From Deltaproteobacteria bacterium (GTDB lineage Bacteria > Myxococcota > XYA12-FULL-58-9): 50,010 nucleotides of DNA. The notes beneath the pieces were generated by a model. The model worked only from the letters and a program-made list of their open reading frames with translations, was not told the DNA's origin and made no database searches. The DNA lies in contig JACRCV010000005.1 of the NCBI GenBank assembly GCA_016218825.1, positions 1-50,010 of the forward strand, in the 5' to 3' direction. Positions 7,911 through 15,738 of the stretch are shown piece by piece; the stretch's first letter is position 1; each line of letters begins with the position of its first letter. A program made the position numbers and the translations under genes.

Positions 7911-9380
7911 TCAGGCGATGCGGACGCCGGCGACCTTGGGCGAGCGCAGCGCCGGGATCATCGGCGCCGAGGTGTCGGGGTTGATGCGGCGCGCCACCTT
8001 GTCGAGGCGGGTGCGGACGACGACGCCGTGGTCGCTGGAGACGTCGCTGATCGCAAACGGCTCGGGCCGCGGCCGCGCCGCGCCCGGGACCGCGCCGATC
8101 CCCGCTTGCACCATCGGGTGGGTGGAGAGCGCCGCGGCCGGGGTCAGCCGCTGCACTTCGTCGGCGGTCGCGAGCCCGGTCATCAGCAACACCCGGTCGA
8201 CCTCGGCCAAGAGCGCCCGGTCGCCGGAGTCGGCGGCGAAGCTGCGGGCCTTGAAGAGCGCCAGGCGCGCCTGGTCGGGGTTGCGCTCGGCGAACAGCTC
8301 GGCGCGCGCCAAAGACATCATCGACGCCAGGCAGGGCCAGTTGACGATCGGCCTGCCGACCAGCTGTTTCAGGCGGCCGCGGGCGTCGAGGCCGACGCGA
8401 TGCTCGACGCGCGCCAGCGCCAGGTCGGCGACCACGACCTGGTAGTCGAGCTTGACGCTGGCGTACAGGTGGCGGCCGCGCATCAGCGCTTGCCGGGCGG
8501 CCGACGGATCGAGCTCCATCAACGCCTGCCCGAGCAGGGTGTGAACGTAGGCGCGGATGGGGATCTCTTCGAGGTCGACGACGTCGACGAGGATGCGCTT
8601 CAAGCCGTGCGCCGCCCGCTCGTGGTCGCCGAGGATCAACAAGCACTCGGCGCGCGCCAACCGCGCCCGCAACCGATCGAAGGCGCTGCCGGAGGACGAC
8701 AGGTAGCGCTCCGCCGCCAGCAGGTCGCGGGCCGCGGCGATGCCGTCGCCGCTCCTCGCCAAGATGCAGGCGCGCTCGAGCCGCGCCAGCGCCAGCGCCC
8801 GGCCGTCGCCGAGCTCGGTGAAGGTGAAGACCGCCGCCGTGATCCGATCCAACGCCCGCCGCACGTAACCGGCCCGCAGCCGCGCCCGCGCCCGCAGACA
8901 CTCGACCTTCGCCGCCCGCACCTGGTCGGCCTGCGCCACGAACGCCTCGGTCGCCGCCTTGAACAACACCTCCGCTTCCTCGATGCGCCCGGCGTCCAAG
9001 AACATCTCGCCCAAGTCCCGCCGCGCCCGCGCCGCCCCGAGCTTGTCCCCGGCCGCGTCGTAGCCCGCACCCGTCGCCGTGAGCAGCTCCTCCCAGTCGC
9101 CGCCGCCGCCGCGCATCGCACACCGGGCCAAAAGCTCATTGATCTTGAGGCGAAGCGCCGGGTCTTCGACCCGGGAATGCGGGCACAACAGGTCCCGCGC
9201 CGCCTTGTAACGACCATGCTGCGCCAGGCCCCGGGCGCGACGATAAGCCTGGTCCGGCTTCTCCGGGTCCGAGAGGATGCCCTCCTTCAGCAGAAGCTCC
9301 GGGGGCAAACCGGCGCTCAACGGCGGTGCGGCGTCGTTGCCGGCGCCCTGAAAACCCTTAATTAGCGCTGAGATGCTCAC
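7911..9380 (-). CDS. TPR-like repeat protein
   Basis: This is a 489-aa, almost entirely alpha-helical protein built of degenerate tetratricopeptide-like pairs from about residue 35 to 400. Examples are LGAARARRDLGEMFLDAGRIEEAEVLFKAA-type helices and repeated LA-A-LERA segments. There is no signal peptide or membrane helix, so it is probably a cytoplasmic scaffold. The last 80 residues are Pro/Arg-rich and less ordered. The GTG at 9380 is chosen because GGGG lies just upstream and the remaining upstream frame is low-complexity. Function is unknown. Confidence 0.7.
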   Translation of the reverse strand: MSISALIKGFQGAGNDAAPPLSAGLPPELLLKEGILSDPEKPDQAYRRARGLAQHGRYKAARDLLCPHSRVEDPALRLKINELLARCAMRGGGGDWEELLTATGAGYDAAGDKLGAARARRDLGEMFLDAGRIEEAEVLFKAATEAFVAQADQVRAAKVECLRARARLRAGYVRRALDRITAAVFTFTELGDGRALALARLERACILARSGDGIAAARDLLAAERYLSSSGSAFDRLRARLARAECLLILGDHERAAHGLKRILVDVVDLEEIPIRAYVHTLLGQALMELDPSAARQALMRGRHLYASVKLDYQVVVADLALARVEHRVGLDARGRLKQLVGRPIVNWPCLASMMSLARAELFAERNPDQARLALFKARSFAADSGDRALLAEVDRVLLMTGLATADEVQRLTPAAALSTHPMVQAGIGAVPGAARPRPEPFAISDVSSDHGVVVRTRLDKVARRINPDTSAPMIPALRSPKVAGVRIA

Positions 9381-9505
9381 ATTGTTCCCCGGTTCGCTTC
9401 CTCGATTCTGTCGCGCTTCTGGTCCCTTCTGCGGGCACACTTTCGCCGTCGCGACGACCGTCGGGGTCGCGCGTGGAGTCCGTGAGCCTGGTTGGGGACA
9501 ATCAT

Positions 9506-9523
9506 CATATCGGTTCACGGGGG
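9506..9523 (+). promoter_or_regulatory. Candidate regulatory motif CATATCGGTTCACGGGGG
   Basis: The motif lies 40 bases upstream of the gene starting at 9563, in the divergent region shared with the TPR gene. A close match (CATATTCGTTCACGGGG) is at 21387-21403, and shorter GTTCACGGGG/CTCACGGGG copies are in 21470-21553. Its position suits a promoter element or a transcription-factor site. That role is inference. Confidence 0.35.
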
Positions 9524-9562
9524 TTTGCGTTGCGCGAAAGGCGCGGATATGGACCGAAAAAG

Positions 9563-10990
9563 ATGCTGTCGCTCGTCGCCATGGCGGTCCTCGCCGCACC
9601 CGACCTAGCCGCCGACCTGCCGCCGGGGACGGACTTGCTGCTCCGCGTCGAGGTCGGCAAGGTCAAAGGGCTCGCCAAGGAGATGGCGGACGAGCTGTTG
9701 CCGCTGTTGCCGGTCGTGCCGGGCGCGACCGAGCTCAAGGGGGCGCTCGTTGTGCGCCTGGAAGAGATCTTGGCGCTGTTGACGGCGCAGACGAAGGCGG
9801 ACTTCGGCCGCGCCGGCGTGGTCGTGACCCTGGCGCTCGATCTCGACGCCGCCGGCGGCCTGGTGTGGGGCGCGGTGGTGCGCGGCGCCGCGACCAAGAG
9901 GCCGTCGACGGTGGAGGGCAAGGAGGGCGTCGAGGCGCAAAGCATCGACGGCGAGCCGGCGGCGCGCTTGGTCGGTCGCGATCTCGCGTGGCTCATCCGG
10001 GCCGACGGCACCATCCTCGTCGGCTCGGAGCGCGGCCTGCAGCGCCAGCTCCGCCAGCTGTTGCGACCGGCGTCCGACGACAAGGCGACCATCACCTCGC
10101 TGTGTCGCCGGCTGCACGCGCCCGGGGCGCTGGCGCTCGTGGTCGAGCTGCCGGTGGCGGCGTGCCGGATCGCGGCCCGGACCATGGCCACCGCCGGTCC
10201 GATCATGAACGAGCTGAAGGCGCTGAGCCTGACGACCGGCAAGAACGACGTGGCGCTGCGCCTGGTGGCGATGAGCGACAAGGGCCGCGACGCGGTGGAG
10301 TCGGGGATGCGGGCGCTCGTGGCGCTCATCCGCGCCGGCACCAACCTGATCGAAGCCGGCGCCGACGCGGTGTTGGGCTTGGGCCAGCTGTCGAAGTGGC
10401 CCGAGGTCGTGCCGAAGGAGCTCAGCGCCGCCGACATCCGCAAGCTCACCGGGCGCTGGGTCGAGGGCTTCACGCTGCGCGCCGCCTACTACAAGCGCCC
10501 GAACCGCGAGACCGAGGTGACGCTGACCCCGTCCTCGGCCCGCGGCATGGTCGCGGCCTTCGGGTTGTTCGCGGCGTACCTGGTGCCGCACCCCGGGGCG
10601 AGCTCGGAGATGGAGGCGCGGCTGATGCTGATGACGCTGCGCCAGGCGGAGATGCTGTACCGCGAGCGGCACGACACCTTCTTGAGCTGCGGGCCGGTGC
10701 CGCCCGCGACGCCGCGCGGCGCCGCCGATTGGCCGGTCGAGACCTGCTTCGACGCGCTCGGCTTCCGGCCGCCGGGCAAGGTGCGATTCCAGCTGACCGC
10801 GATGGTCGAGGACGGCAACCTGCTCTTGGTCGCCAAGGGCGATCCGAACGGCGACGGTACGCCCGAGCTCTGGGGGCTCGACGAGACCTCGCCGATGATC
10901 CGGCGCCTCGAGGCGCCACCCGACAGCGACGCCGAGCCGGAGGAGGCGGAGGAGTCGGAGACCGAGGGCGGCGATCGCGACGACGAGTAG
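9563..10990 (+). CDS. Secreted protein with pilin-like C-terminal domain
   Basis: This is a 475-aa exported protein. The signal peptide is MLSLVAMAVLAAPDLAA. The central region (about 20-360) is an alpha/beta domain of unknown family with LPPGTDLLLRVEVGKVKG and an LIRADGTILVGSERGL segment. The C-terminal about 95 residues read like the globular half of a type IV pilin or pseudopilin: a helical LRQAEMLYRERHDTFLSC, then WPVETCFDALGF-PPGKVRFQL, then AKGDPNGDGTPELWGLDE. The usual pilin N-terminal cleavage site and hydrophobic helix are absent, so this would be a transplanted globular domain. An acidic tail ends the protein. Function is unknown. Confidence 0.65.
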   Translation: MLSLVAMAVLAAPDLAADLPPGTDLLLRVEVGKVKGLAKEMADELLPLLPVVPGATELKGALVVRLEEILALLTAQTKADFGRAGVVVTLALDLDAAGGLVWGAVVRGAATKRPSTVEGKEGVEAQSIDGEPAARLVGRDLAWLIRADGTILVGSERGLQRQLRQLLRPASDDKATITSLCRRLHAPGALALVVELPVAACRIAARTMATAGPIMNELKALSLTTGKNDVALRLVAMSDKGRDAVESGMRALVALIRAGTNLIEAGADAVLGLGQLSKWPEVVPKELSAADIRKLTGRWVEGFTLRAAYYKRPNRETEVTLTPSSARGMVAAFGLFAAYLVPHPGASSEMEARLMLMTLRQAEMLYRERHDTFLSCGPVPPATPRGAADWPVETCFDALGFRPPGKVRFQLTAMVEDGNLLLVAKGDPNGDGTPELWGLDETSPMIRRLEAPPDSDAEPEEAEESETEGGDRDDE

Positions 10991-11075
10991 GGGCGGTCCA
11001 AAGCCGCGCCGGCGTCCCACGCCTGCCGGCCACCTCGCGCTTGGGCCGCCCCCGCCGCCGTGGTATGGCGCGGCG

Positions 11076-12653
11076 ATGAAGCTTCGATGGCTCTTGCTCG
11101 CGCTCGCCTCTGCCTGCGCTCCGAAGACCTTCGGCAACGGCATCGGGCGTCCCGAGATCGTGCCGGTCGAGAGAGTCGAGCGCGTGCCGCTCGAGATCGT
11201 CGAGGTCTACGCCGCGGCCGCCGACCCCGCGCTCCACTACGCGCGCCTGGAGCTCGCCGCGGGCGCCCCGACGATGACGCTCACCGGGGTGTCGGTGTGC
11301 GACTCGGCCGCCTGTGTCGACCTCGCGGGCGGCATGCGGGGTGGCGACGCGCGGCAGATCGACCTCAGCAGCCTGGCGTTGCCCGCCAACGCCGGCGAGC
11401 TCGCAGTGGTCCACGGCGAGACCACGGCGACGCCGGTCACTTACTCGTACCTCGCCTGGGGCGCCGATCCCGCAACCCTCGGCTCGACGCGCGTGGCCCG
11501 CGCCGTGCTCGACGGTGCCACGACTCCGGGCGACTTCGTGCCGGTGCCCTTTCCGATGCCCGCAGAGCTCGCCGTGGCCCGCGCCGGCAGCAACGTCGGC
11601 TGCGTCACTGCCGGGCTCGCCGCTCCGGTCGCGCCCGCCGCGTGTCCGGCCGCGGAGCGGGTGTTGGATCTGACCGAGGTGTATCCGGCCGCCGCCGCCG
11701 GCGGCGACAGCTGGATCGAGCTCACGAACGCCGGCGCCACCGCGCTCTCGCTCTACGGGGTGCGCGTCTGCCGGCTGCCGCAGTGCGCGGTGCTCGGCCG
11801 CGACGTCAGCCTCGAGCCCGCGGCCCGGCTCTCAGTGCACTTCGGGGTCGCGGCCTCCGACACCGCCGCCGACCGCTTCTACCCGAGCCTGGCGCCGCTG
11901 TCGCGCGCCGCCGAGGTCGTGGTGCTCGCCCCGGGCAGCGCTGTCGCCACCGAGGCGCACTTCTATCAGGCCTTCGTGCGGATGGGTGCCGCCGCCGATG
12001 ATCTGGCGCCGGTCGCCGCGGGCGCCGGGCTCTGGCCCGAGCCGTTGGCCGCGGTGCGGACGGTGCGCGTCGACGGCGAGTCGTTGTCGCATGACCTGAG
12101 CCGGGACCGCACCGCGTCGGCTTGGTATCCGACGACGCCGACGCCGGGGGAGCCGAACCCCGACATTCGCTTCGGCGGCGATCTCTGGGACTCGTGCTCG
12201 TTCCCGGCGCCGTGGCGTGAGGCGCCGCGGTCGCCGCTCGTGATCGAACGGCTGACGCAGGCGCCCGCCGGCATCGAGCTCGCCAATCGCAGCGAAGACG
12301 GGTCGACGGTGTCGTTCGTCGGCCTCAGCCTGTTCGTGAGCGGCGTCACGATGGCGCTCGACGGGCAGGGCGAGCTCGCGGCCGGGGCGGTGTTGTTCAT
12401 CGACCAGGTGTTGTTCATCGACCTGGTGATCGGTGACAACGGCGAGGCGGCGCTGTTGCAGGACGACGGCGCCGGCGGCACGCGCGTCGTGCAGTACCTG
12501 CGATGGGGTGAGGGCGCGGCCAGCGTCGCGACGCCGGCGGTGCTCGCCGGTGTCTGGCCGCTGGAGCGGTGCGGGCTACCGGTGCTGACCGGCGCCGGCG
12601 TGATTACATTAAACGCGGGTCTCCCGGGCCATTCGCCGCCCGATTATCACTAG
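11076..12653 (+). CDS. Lipoprotein with lamin-tail-like domains
   Basis: This is a 525-aa lipoprotein. The signal peptide MKLRWLLLALASAC puts the lipidated Cys at 14. Two modules (about 35-190 and 205-345) each carry a LEIVEVYAAA/LDLTEVYPAA strand, then WIELTN-GA-ALSLYGV. This is the pattern of lamin-tail (LTD) domains found in bacterial surface proteins. A third, weaker module (about 390-525) has GIELANRSED. A 16-bp direct repeat at 12390-12405 and 12408-12423 duplicates VLFID within module three. Its stop overlaps the ribosome-binding site of the rubrerythrin gene. Confidence 0.72.
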   Translation: MKLRWLLLALASACAPKTFGNGIGRPEIVPVERVERVPLEIVEVYAAAADPALHYARLELAAGAPTMTLTGVSVCDSAACVDLAGGMRGGDARQIDLSSLALPANAGELAVVHGETTATPVTYSYLAWGADPATLGSTRVARAVLDGATTPGDFVPVPFPMPAELAVARAGSNVGCVTAGLAAPVAPAACPAAERVLDLTEVYPAAAAGGDSWIELTNAGATALSLYGVRVCRLPQCAVLGRDVSLEPAARLSVHFGVAASDTAADRFYPSLAPLSRAAEVVVLAPGSAVATEAHFYQAFVRMGAAADDLAPVAAGAGLWPEPLAAVRTVRVDGESLSHDLSRDRTASAWYPTTPTPGEPNPDIRFGGDLWDSCSFPAPWREAPRSPLVIERLTQAPAGIELANRSEDGSTVSFVGLSLFVSGVTMALDGQGELAAGAVLFIDQVLFIDLVIGDNGEAALLQDDGAGGTRVVQYLRWGEGAASVATPAVLAGVWPLERCGLPVLTGAGVITLNAGLPGHSPPDYH

Positions 12654-12664
12654 GAGGGATTGCG

Positions 12665-13183
12665 ATGAACAAGCTCGACTTCGACAAGCTCTCGCTGCAG
12701 GACGCGCTCGACCTCGCGATCATCATCGAGGAGGACGCTCGCGACCGCTACGAGGAGCTCGCCGATCAACTGGAGAAGCACCGCACCGCCGACGCCGCGA
12801 GGTTCTTCAAGGCCATGGTGGCGAACGAGGACCGGCACGCCGAGCAGCTGAAGGCCCACCGCAAGCAGGTGTGTGGCGACGTGCCGGTGAAGATCGACCG
12901 GTCGCTGGTGCCCGAGCTCGAGACCACCGACTACGACGAGGCGCGCGCCTTCATGAGTCCGCACAAGGCCTTCGAGGTCGCCTACGCCAACGAGACCCGC
13001 GCCCACAACTTCTACGCGCTGGCGTTGAAGAAGGTGAAGGACGCCAAGGTGAAGCAGCTGTTCACGACGCTCGTGGCCGAGGAGAAAGAGCACCAGGCGA
13101 TGATCAAGGCGGCGATGGCGAAGCTCCCTCCCGAGGACCAGACCAACCCCGACGACTTCGGCGACGACCCGGTGGCGCAGTAG
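12665..13183 (+). CDS. Rubrerythrin-type ferritin-like protein
   Basis: This is a 172-aa four-helix-bundle protein of the ferritin-like/erythrin group. Candidate di-iron ligands are the Glu pair in IIIEEDARDRYEEL (about 20-21), E and H in VANEDRHAEQL, E in NETRAHNFY, and E/H in AEEKEHQAM. The C-terminal rubredoxin domain of classical rubrerythrin is missing. A role in peroxide or oxygen detoxification or iron handling in the cytoplasm is likely. The ATG at 12665 has a strong AGGAGG seven bases upstream, and that site overlaps the preceding stop codon. This implies cotranscription with the lipoprotein gene or a very compact arrangement. Confidence 0.87.
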   Translation: MNKLDFDKLSLQDALDLAIIIEEDARDRYEELADQLEKHRTADAARFFKAMVANEDRHAEQLKAHRKQVCGDVPVKIDRSLVPELETTDYDEARAFMSPHKAFEVAYANETRAHNFYALALKKVKDAKVKQLFTTLVAEEKEHQAMIKAAMAKLPPEDQTNPDDFGDDPVAQ

Positions 13184-13228
13184 CTCCCCCGTCTCGCGAT
13201 CGCGTCCGGCGGCCGTGGGGCCGCGCCC

Positions 13229-13858
13229 ATGATCACCACGATCTTCCCGGTCGGCCTGCTCGCCTGCAACTGCGTCATCCTCGGCGACGAGGACAGCCGC
13301 GAGGCCATCGTCATCGACCCGGGCGACGACGCCGCGCAGATTTTGGCGACCCTCGAGCACCTGAAGCTCCAGGTCAAACACATCCTCCACACCCACGCCC
13401 ACATCGACCACGTCGGCGCCACGGCGGCGCTCGCCCGCATGACCGGCGCCCCCACCTACCTGCACGACGCCGACCGCTTCCTGCACGACATCGTGCCGCA
13501 ACAGGCGGCCCTCATCGGCCTGCCGCCCCCCGAGACCCAGCCGATGGCGCGAACGTTCAAGGACGGCGACGCCGTTCGTTGCGGCCGCCTCGAGCTCGGC
13601 GTCATCCACACCCCCGGGCACACGCCGGGGTCGGTGTCGCTGTTGGTGTCGGGCGCCGAGCTCTGTCTGACCGGTGACACGTTGTTCGCCGGCGGCATCG
13701 GCCGGACCGACTTGTGGGGCGGGGACTTCGACGCCATCAGCCGCTCGATCCGCGACCGCCTCTATACGCTGAACGGCGCCGTCGAGGTCGTCCCCGGGCA
13801 CGGCCCGCACACCACGATCGACGTCGAGCGCCGCACCAACGACTTCGTGCGCGGCTGA
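13229..13858 (+). CDS. Metallo-beta-lactamase-fold hydrolase (glyoxalase II-like)
   Basis: This is a 209-aa single-domain hydrolase. The zinc motif HTHAHIDHVG (about 53-62), then HTPGHTPGSV, LCLTGDTLFAGGIGRTDL and the late PGHGPHT match the YcbL/type II glyoxalase II subgroup, which is shorter than classical GloB. Likely activity is thioester hydrolysis (S-lactoylglutathione or a related thioester). The enzyme is cytoplasmic with no signal peptide. It lies 45 bases after the rubrerythrin gene and 21 bases before the M20 gene. Confidence 0.85.
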   Translation: MITTIFPVGLLACNCVILGDEDSREAIVIDPGDDAAQILATLEHLKLQVKHILHTHAHIDHVGATAALARMTGAPTYLHDADRFLHDIVPQQAALIGLPPPETQPMARTFKDGDAVRCGRLELGVIHTPGHTPGSVSLLVSGAELCLTGDTLFAGGIGRTDLWGGDFDAISRSIRDRLYTLNGAVEVVPGHGPHTTIDVERRTNDFVRG

Positions 13859-13879
13859 CCCTCGGCAAAGGAGCGCTCC

Positions 13880-15193
13880 ATGATGCTGACGGTTGTTTTG
13901 CTCGGTCTCGCGGCTCCGCCGCCGCCGACCCTCGCGGCCACGCCGTACGTCGACGCGGTGCGCGCCGAGGCGGCGAAGATCGTGCCCGGGCTCCTCAAGA
14001 CCTACGAGTGGATGCATGCGCACCCCGAGGTCTCGGGGCAAGAGGTCGAGACCGCGAAGCGCATGAGCCAGGAGCTCAAGAAGCTCGGCATGGAGGTCCA
14101 CGACAAGATCGGGGGCACCGGCATCGTCGCGGTGCTCGCCGGCAAGAAGGCCGGCAAGGGACCGGTGGTGCTGGTGCGGGCCGACATGGACGCGTTGCCG
14201 GTCGCCGAGAACACCGGGCTCCCGTATCGCAGCACCAAGCCCGGGGTGATGCACGCCTGCGGCCACGACATCCACATGACCGACGCGCTCGGCGCGTTCG
14301 CGATCTTGAACGCCCTCGCGAGTCGATGGAGCGGGACGGTGGTCGCGGTGATCCAACCGGCCGAGGAGACCGGGCGCGGCGCGGCGGCGATGCTCGCCGA
14401 TCCCCGCTTTGCCCAGGTGCTCGCCAAGACCGGCAAACCGCAGCTGGCGCTCGCGATCCACGACTCGTGGGACCTGGCCGGGACCGCGTGGTTTCACCCG
14501 GGCTACTCGTCGGCGAACGTCGACTCGGTGGAGATCGTGGTCCACGGCAAAGGCGGCCACGGCGCTCACCCCGAGCGCACCATCGACCCGATCGTCATCG
14601 GCGCGTCGATCATCGTCGAGCTGCAGAGCATCGTCGCGCGGCGGACCAAGCCCGGCGAGCTCGCGGTGATCACGGTGGGCAAGTTCGAGGGCGGCACCAA
14701 GCACAACATCATCCCGCCCGTCGCGCGCCTGCTGTTGACGGTGCGCTCCTACGGCGACGAGATGCGAGACTTCCTGCTCGAAGAGATCAAGCGGGTCGCG
14801 GTGCACGTGGCGCGGGCGCACGCGGCGCCGCAGGACCCGGAGGTCAACGTCGATCCGGTGTCGGTGCCGTCGACCTACAACGACCCCGCCTGGACCGAGC
14901 ACCTGCGGCAGCTCTTCGTGGCCGCGATCGGGCCGGAGCGCGTGTTCGTGGAGGACGAGAAGAGCGGCGGCGGTGAGGACTTCGGGCGGTTCCCGAAGGA
15001 TCTCGGCATCCCCGGGGTGATGTACAACCTCGGCGCGACGCCGAAGGCGATCTACGACGCCCGCGGTGCCGCCAACGTCCCCGGCTTGCACTCACCCGAG
15101 TTCGCGCCCGATCCCAAGGCGACCCTGGAGACCGGGATCGCGTTGCTGGCGCTCGCGGTGCTCGAGGGGTTGATGACCTTGCCGGCGCAGTGA
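13880..15193 (+). CDS. M20D amidohydrolase, exported
   Basis: This is a 437-aa co-catalytic metallopeptidase/aminoacylase-type amidohydrolase. The N-terminal 20 residues form a signal peptide. Motifs in order: HPEVSGQEVETA; VLVRADMDALPV; MHACGHDIHM with the Cys ligand typical of M20D; IQPAEETGRGAAAM; GKGGHGAHPER in the dimerisation lid; a closing GLHSPEFAPD. The M20D family includes hippurate and IAA-amino acid hydrolases and N-acyl-amino acid amidohydrolases. An exported form suggests release of amino acids from acylated or peptide substrates. AAAGGAGC lies eight bases before the ATG. Confidence 0.9.
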   Translation: MMLTVVLLGLAAPPPPTLAATPYVDAVRAEAAKIVPGLLKTYEWMHAHPEVSGQEVETAKRMSQELKKLGMEVHDKIGGTGIVAVLAGKKAGKGPVVLVRADMDALPVAENTGLPYRSTKPGVMHACGHDIHMTDALGAFAILNALASRWSGTVVAVIQPAEETGRGAAAMLADPRFAQVLAKTGKPQLALAIHDSWDLAGTAWFHPGYSSANVDSVEIVVHGKGGHGAHPERTIDPIVIGASIIVELQSIVARRTKPGELAVITVGKFEGGTKHNIIPPVARLLLTVRSYGDEMRDFLLEEIKRVAVHVARAHAAPQDPEVNVDPVSVPSTYNDPAWTEHLRQLFVAAIGPERVFVEDEKSGGGEDFGRFPKDLGIPGVMYNLGATPKAIYDARGAANVPGLHSPEFAPDPKATLETGIALLALAVLEGLMTLPAQ

Positions 15194-15291
15194 GGGCGCG
15201 GCGAACCGGCGTGCGGGGGCCCTACGGAGCCCGAATGACGCCGGCGACGGCGCCCGTTGTCGCCCTGCCGGTTTGAGGCTAGGGGAGGGAG

Positions 15292-15438
15292 ATGACCGCA
15301 CGTCTGGGGGGACGTGATCGCATGCACCTCAACCTGCAGATCACCTCCGGCCGGCCGCTCGCCGACCAGAAGCGCGCGATCGACCTCGCGGTCGGCGGCG
15401 GCGTCGCGATCAGCATGGCGTTCGGTTACACGTTCTGA
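15292..15438 (+). CDS. 48-aa ORF resembling the C-terminus of an outer-membrane barrel
   Basis: This small frame starts at an ATG preceded by GGGGAGGGAG, with an in-frame stop at 15280-15282. Residues 11-48 alternate polar and hydrophobic (MHLNLQITSG, then VGGGVAISMAFGYTF) and end in Phe, the classic signal of the last strand of a beta-barrel. It may be the 3' remnant of a decayed outer-membrane protein gene or, less likely, a real small protein. The rest of the 275-base gap between 15193 and 15469 shows nothing recognisable. Confidence 0.35.
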   Translation: MTARLGGRDRMHLNLQITSGRPLADQKRAIDLAVGGGVAISMAFGYTF

Positions 15439-15468
15439 CGCGCGCCCGGCGCCAACCGGTGCCGAAGG

Positions 15469-15726
15469 CTACCGCTTCATCGCCGGCCCACCCGCGGCGT
15501 AGTCGCACAACGCCAGCGCGTCGAGGATTTGCCCGCCCAGCCGTCGCTGCTCGCGATCGTCGGCGTCCAATCCCTCGAGGATCTCGGTGAGCCGAGCGGC
15601 CGCGAGGCGCAACGATGCTGAATCGGCGATGGGACGGTCGGTGAGCTGCCGGTGCCGGGCGGCTCGCTCCGCTTGCTCGACGAGGGCGGCCACTTCGCGT
15701 TCCCTGGGATCAATGACGGCGTTCAA
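15469..15726 (-). CDS. Hypothetical protein (85 aa)
   Basis: This small, charged, predicted all-helical protein has no recognised domain. It is rich in Ala, Arg, Glu and Leu with heptad-like spacing, so a helical hairpin or partner-binding role is possible. The start lies 12 bases after the stop of the 805-aa gene on the same strand, implying a two-gene transcription unit. Confidence 0.5.
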   Translation of the reverse strand: MNAVIDPREREVAALVEQAERAARHRQLTDRPIADSASLRLAAARLTEILEGLDADDREQRRLGGQILDALALCDYAAGGPAMKR

Positions 15727-15738
15727 GCCAAGAGCCCG

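Noticed and set aside
5928-9365. 1145-codon open frame on the plus strand
   Set aside because: It runs across two real plus-strand genes and an antisense gene without any domain. Composition is Arg/Pro/Ala low-complexity.
12650-15091. 813-codon open frame on the minus strand
   Set aside because: It is antisense to the rubrerythrin-type, metallo-hydrolase and M20D genes. The plus-strand genes have catalytic motifs and ribosome-binding sites.
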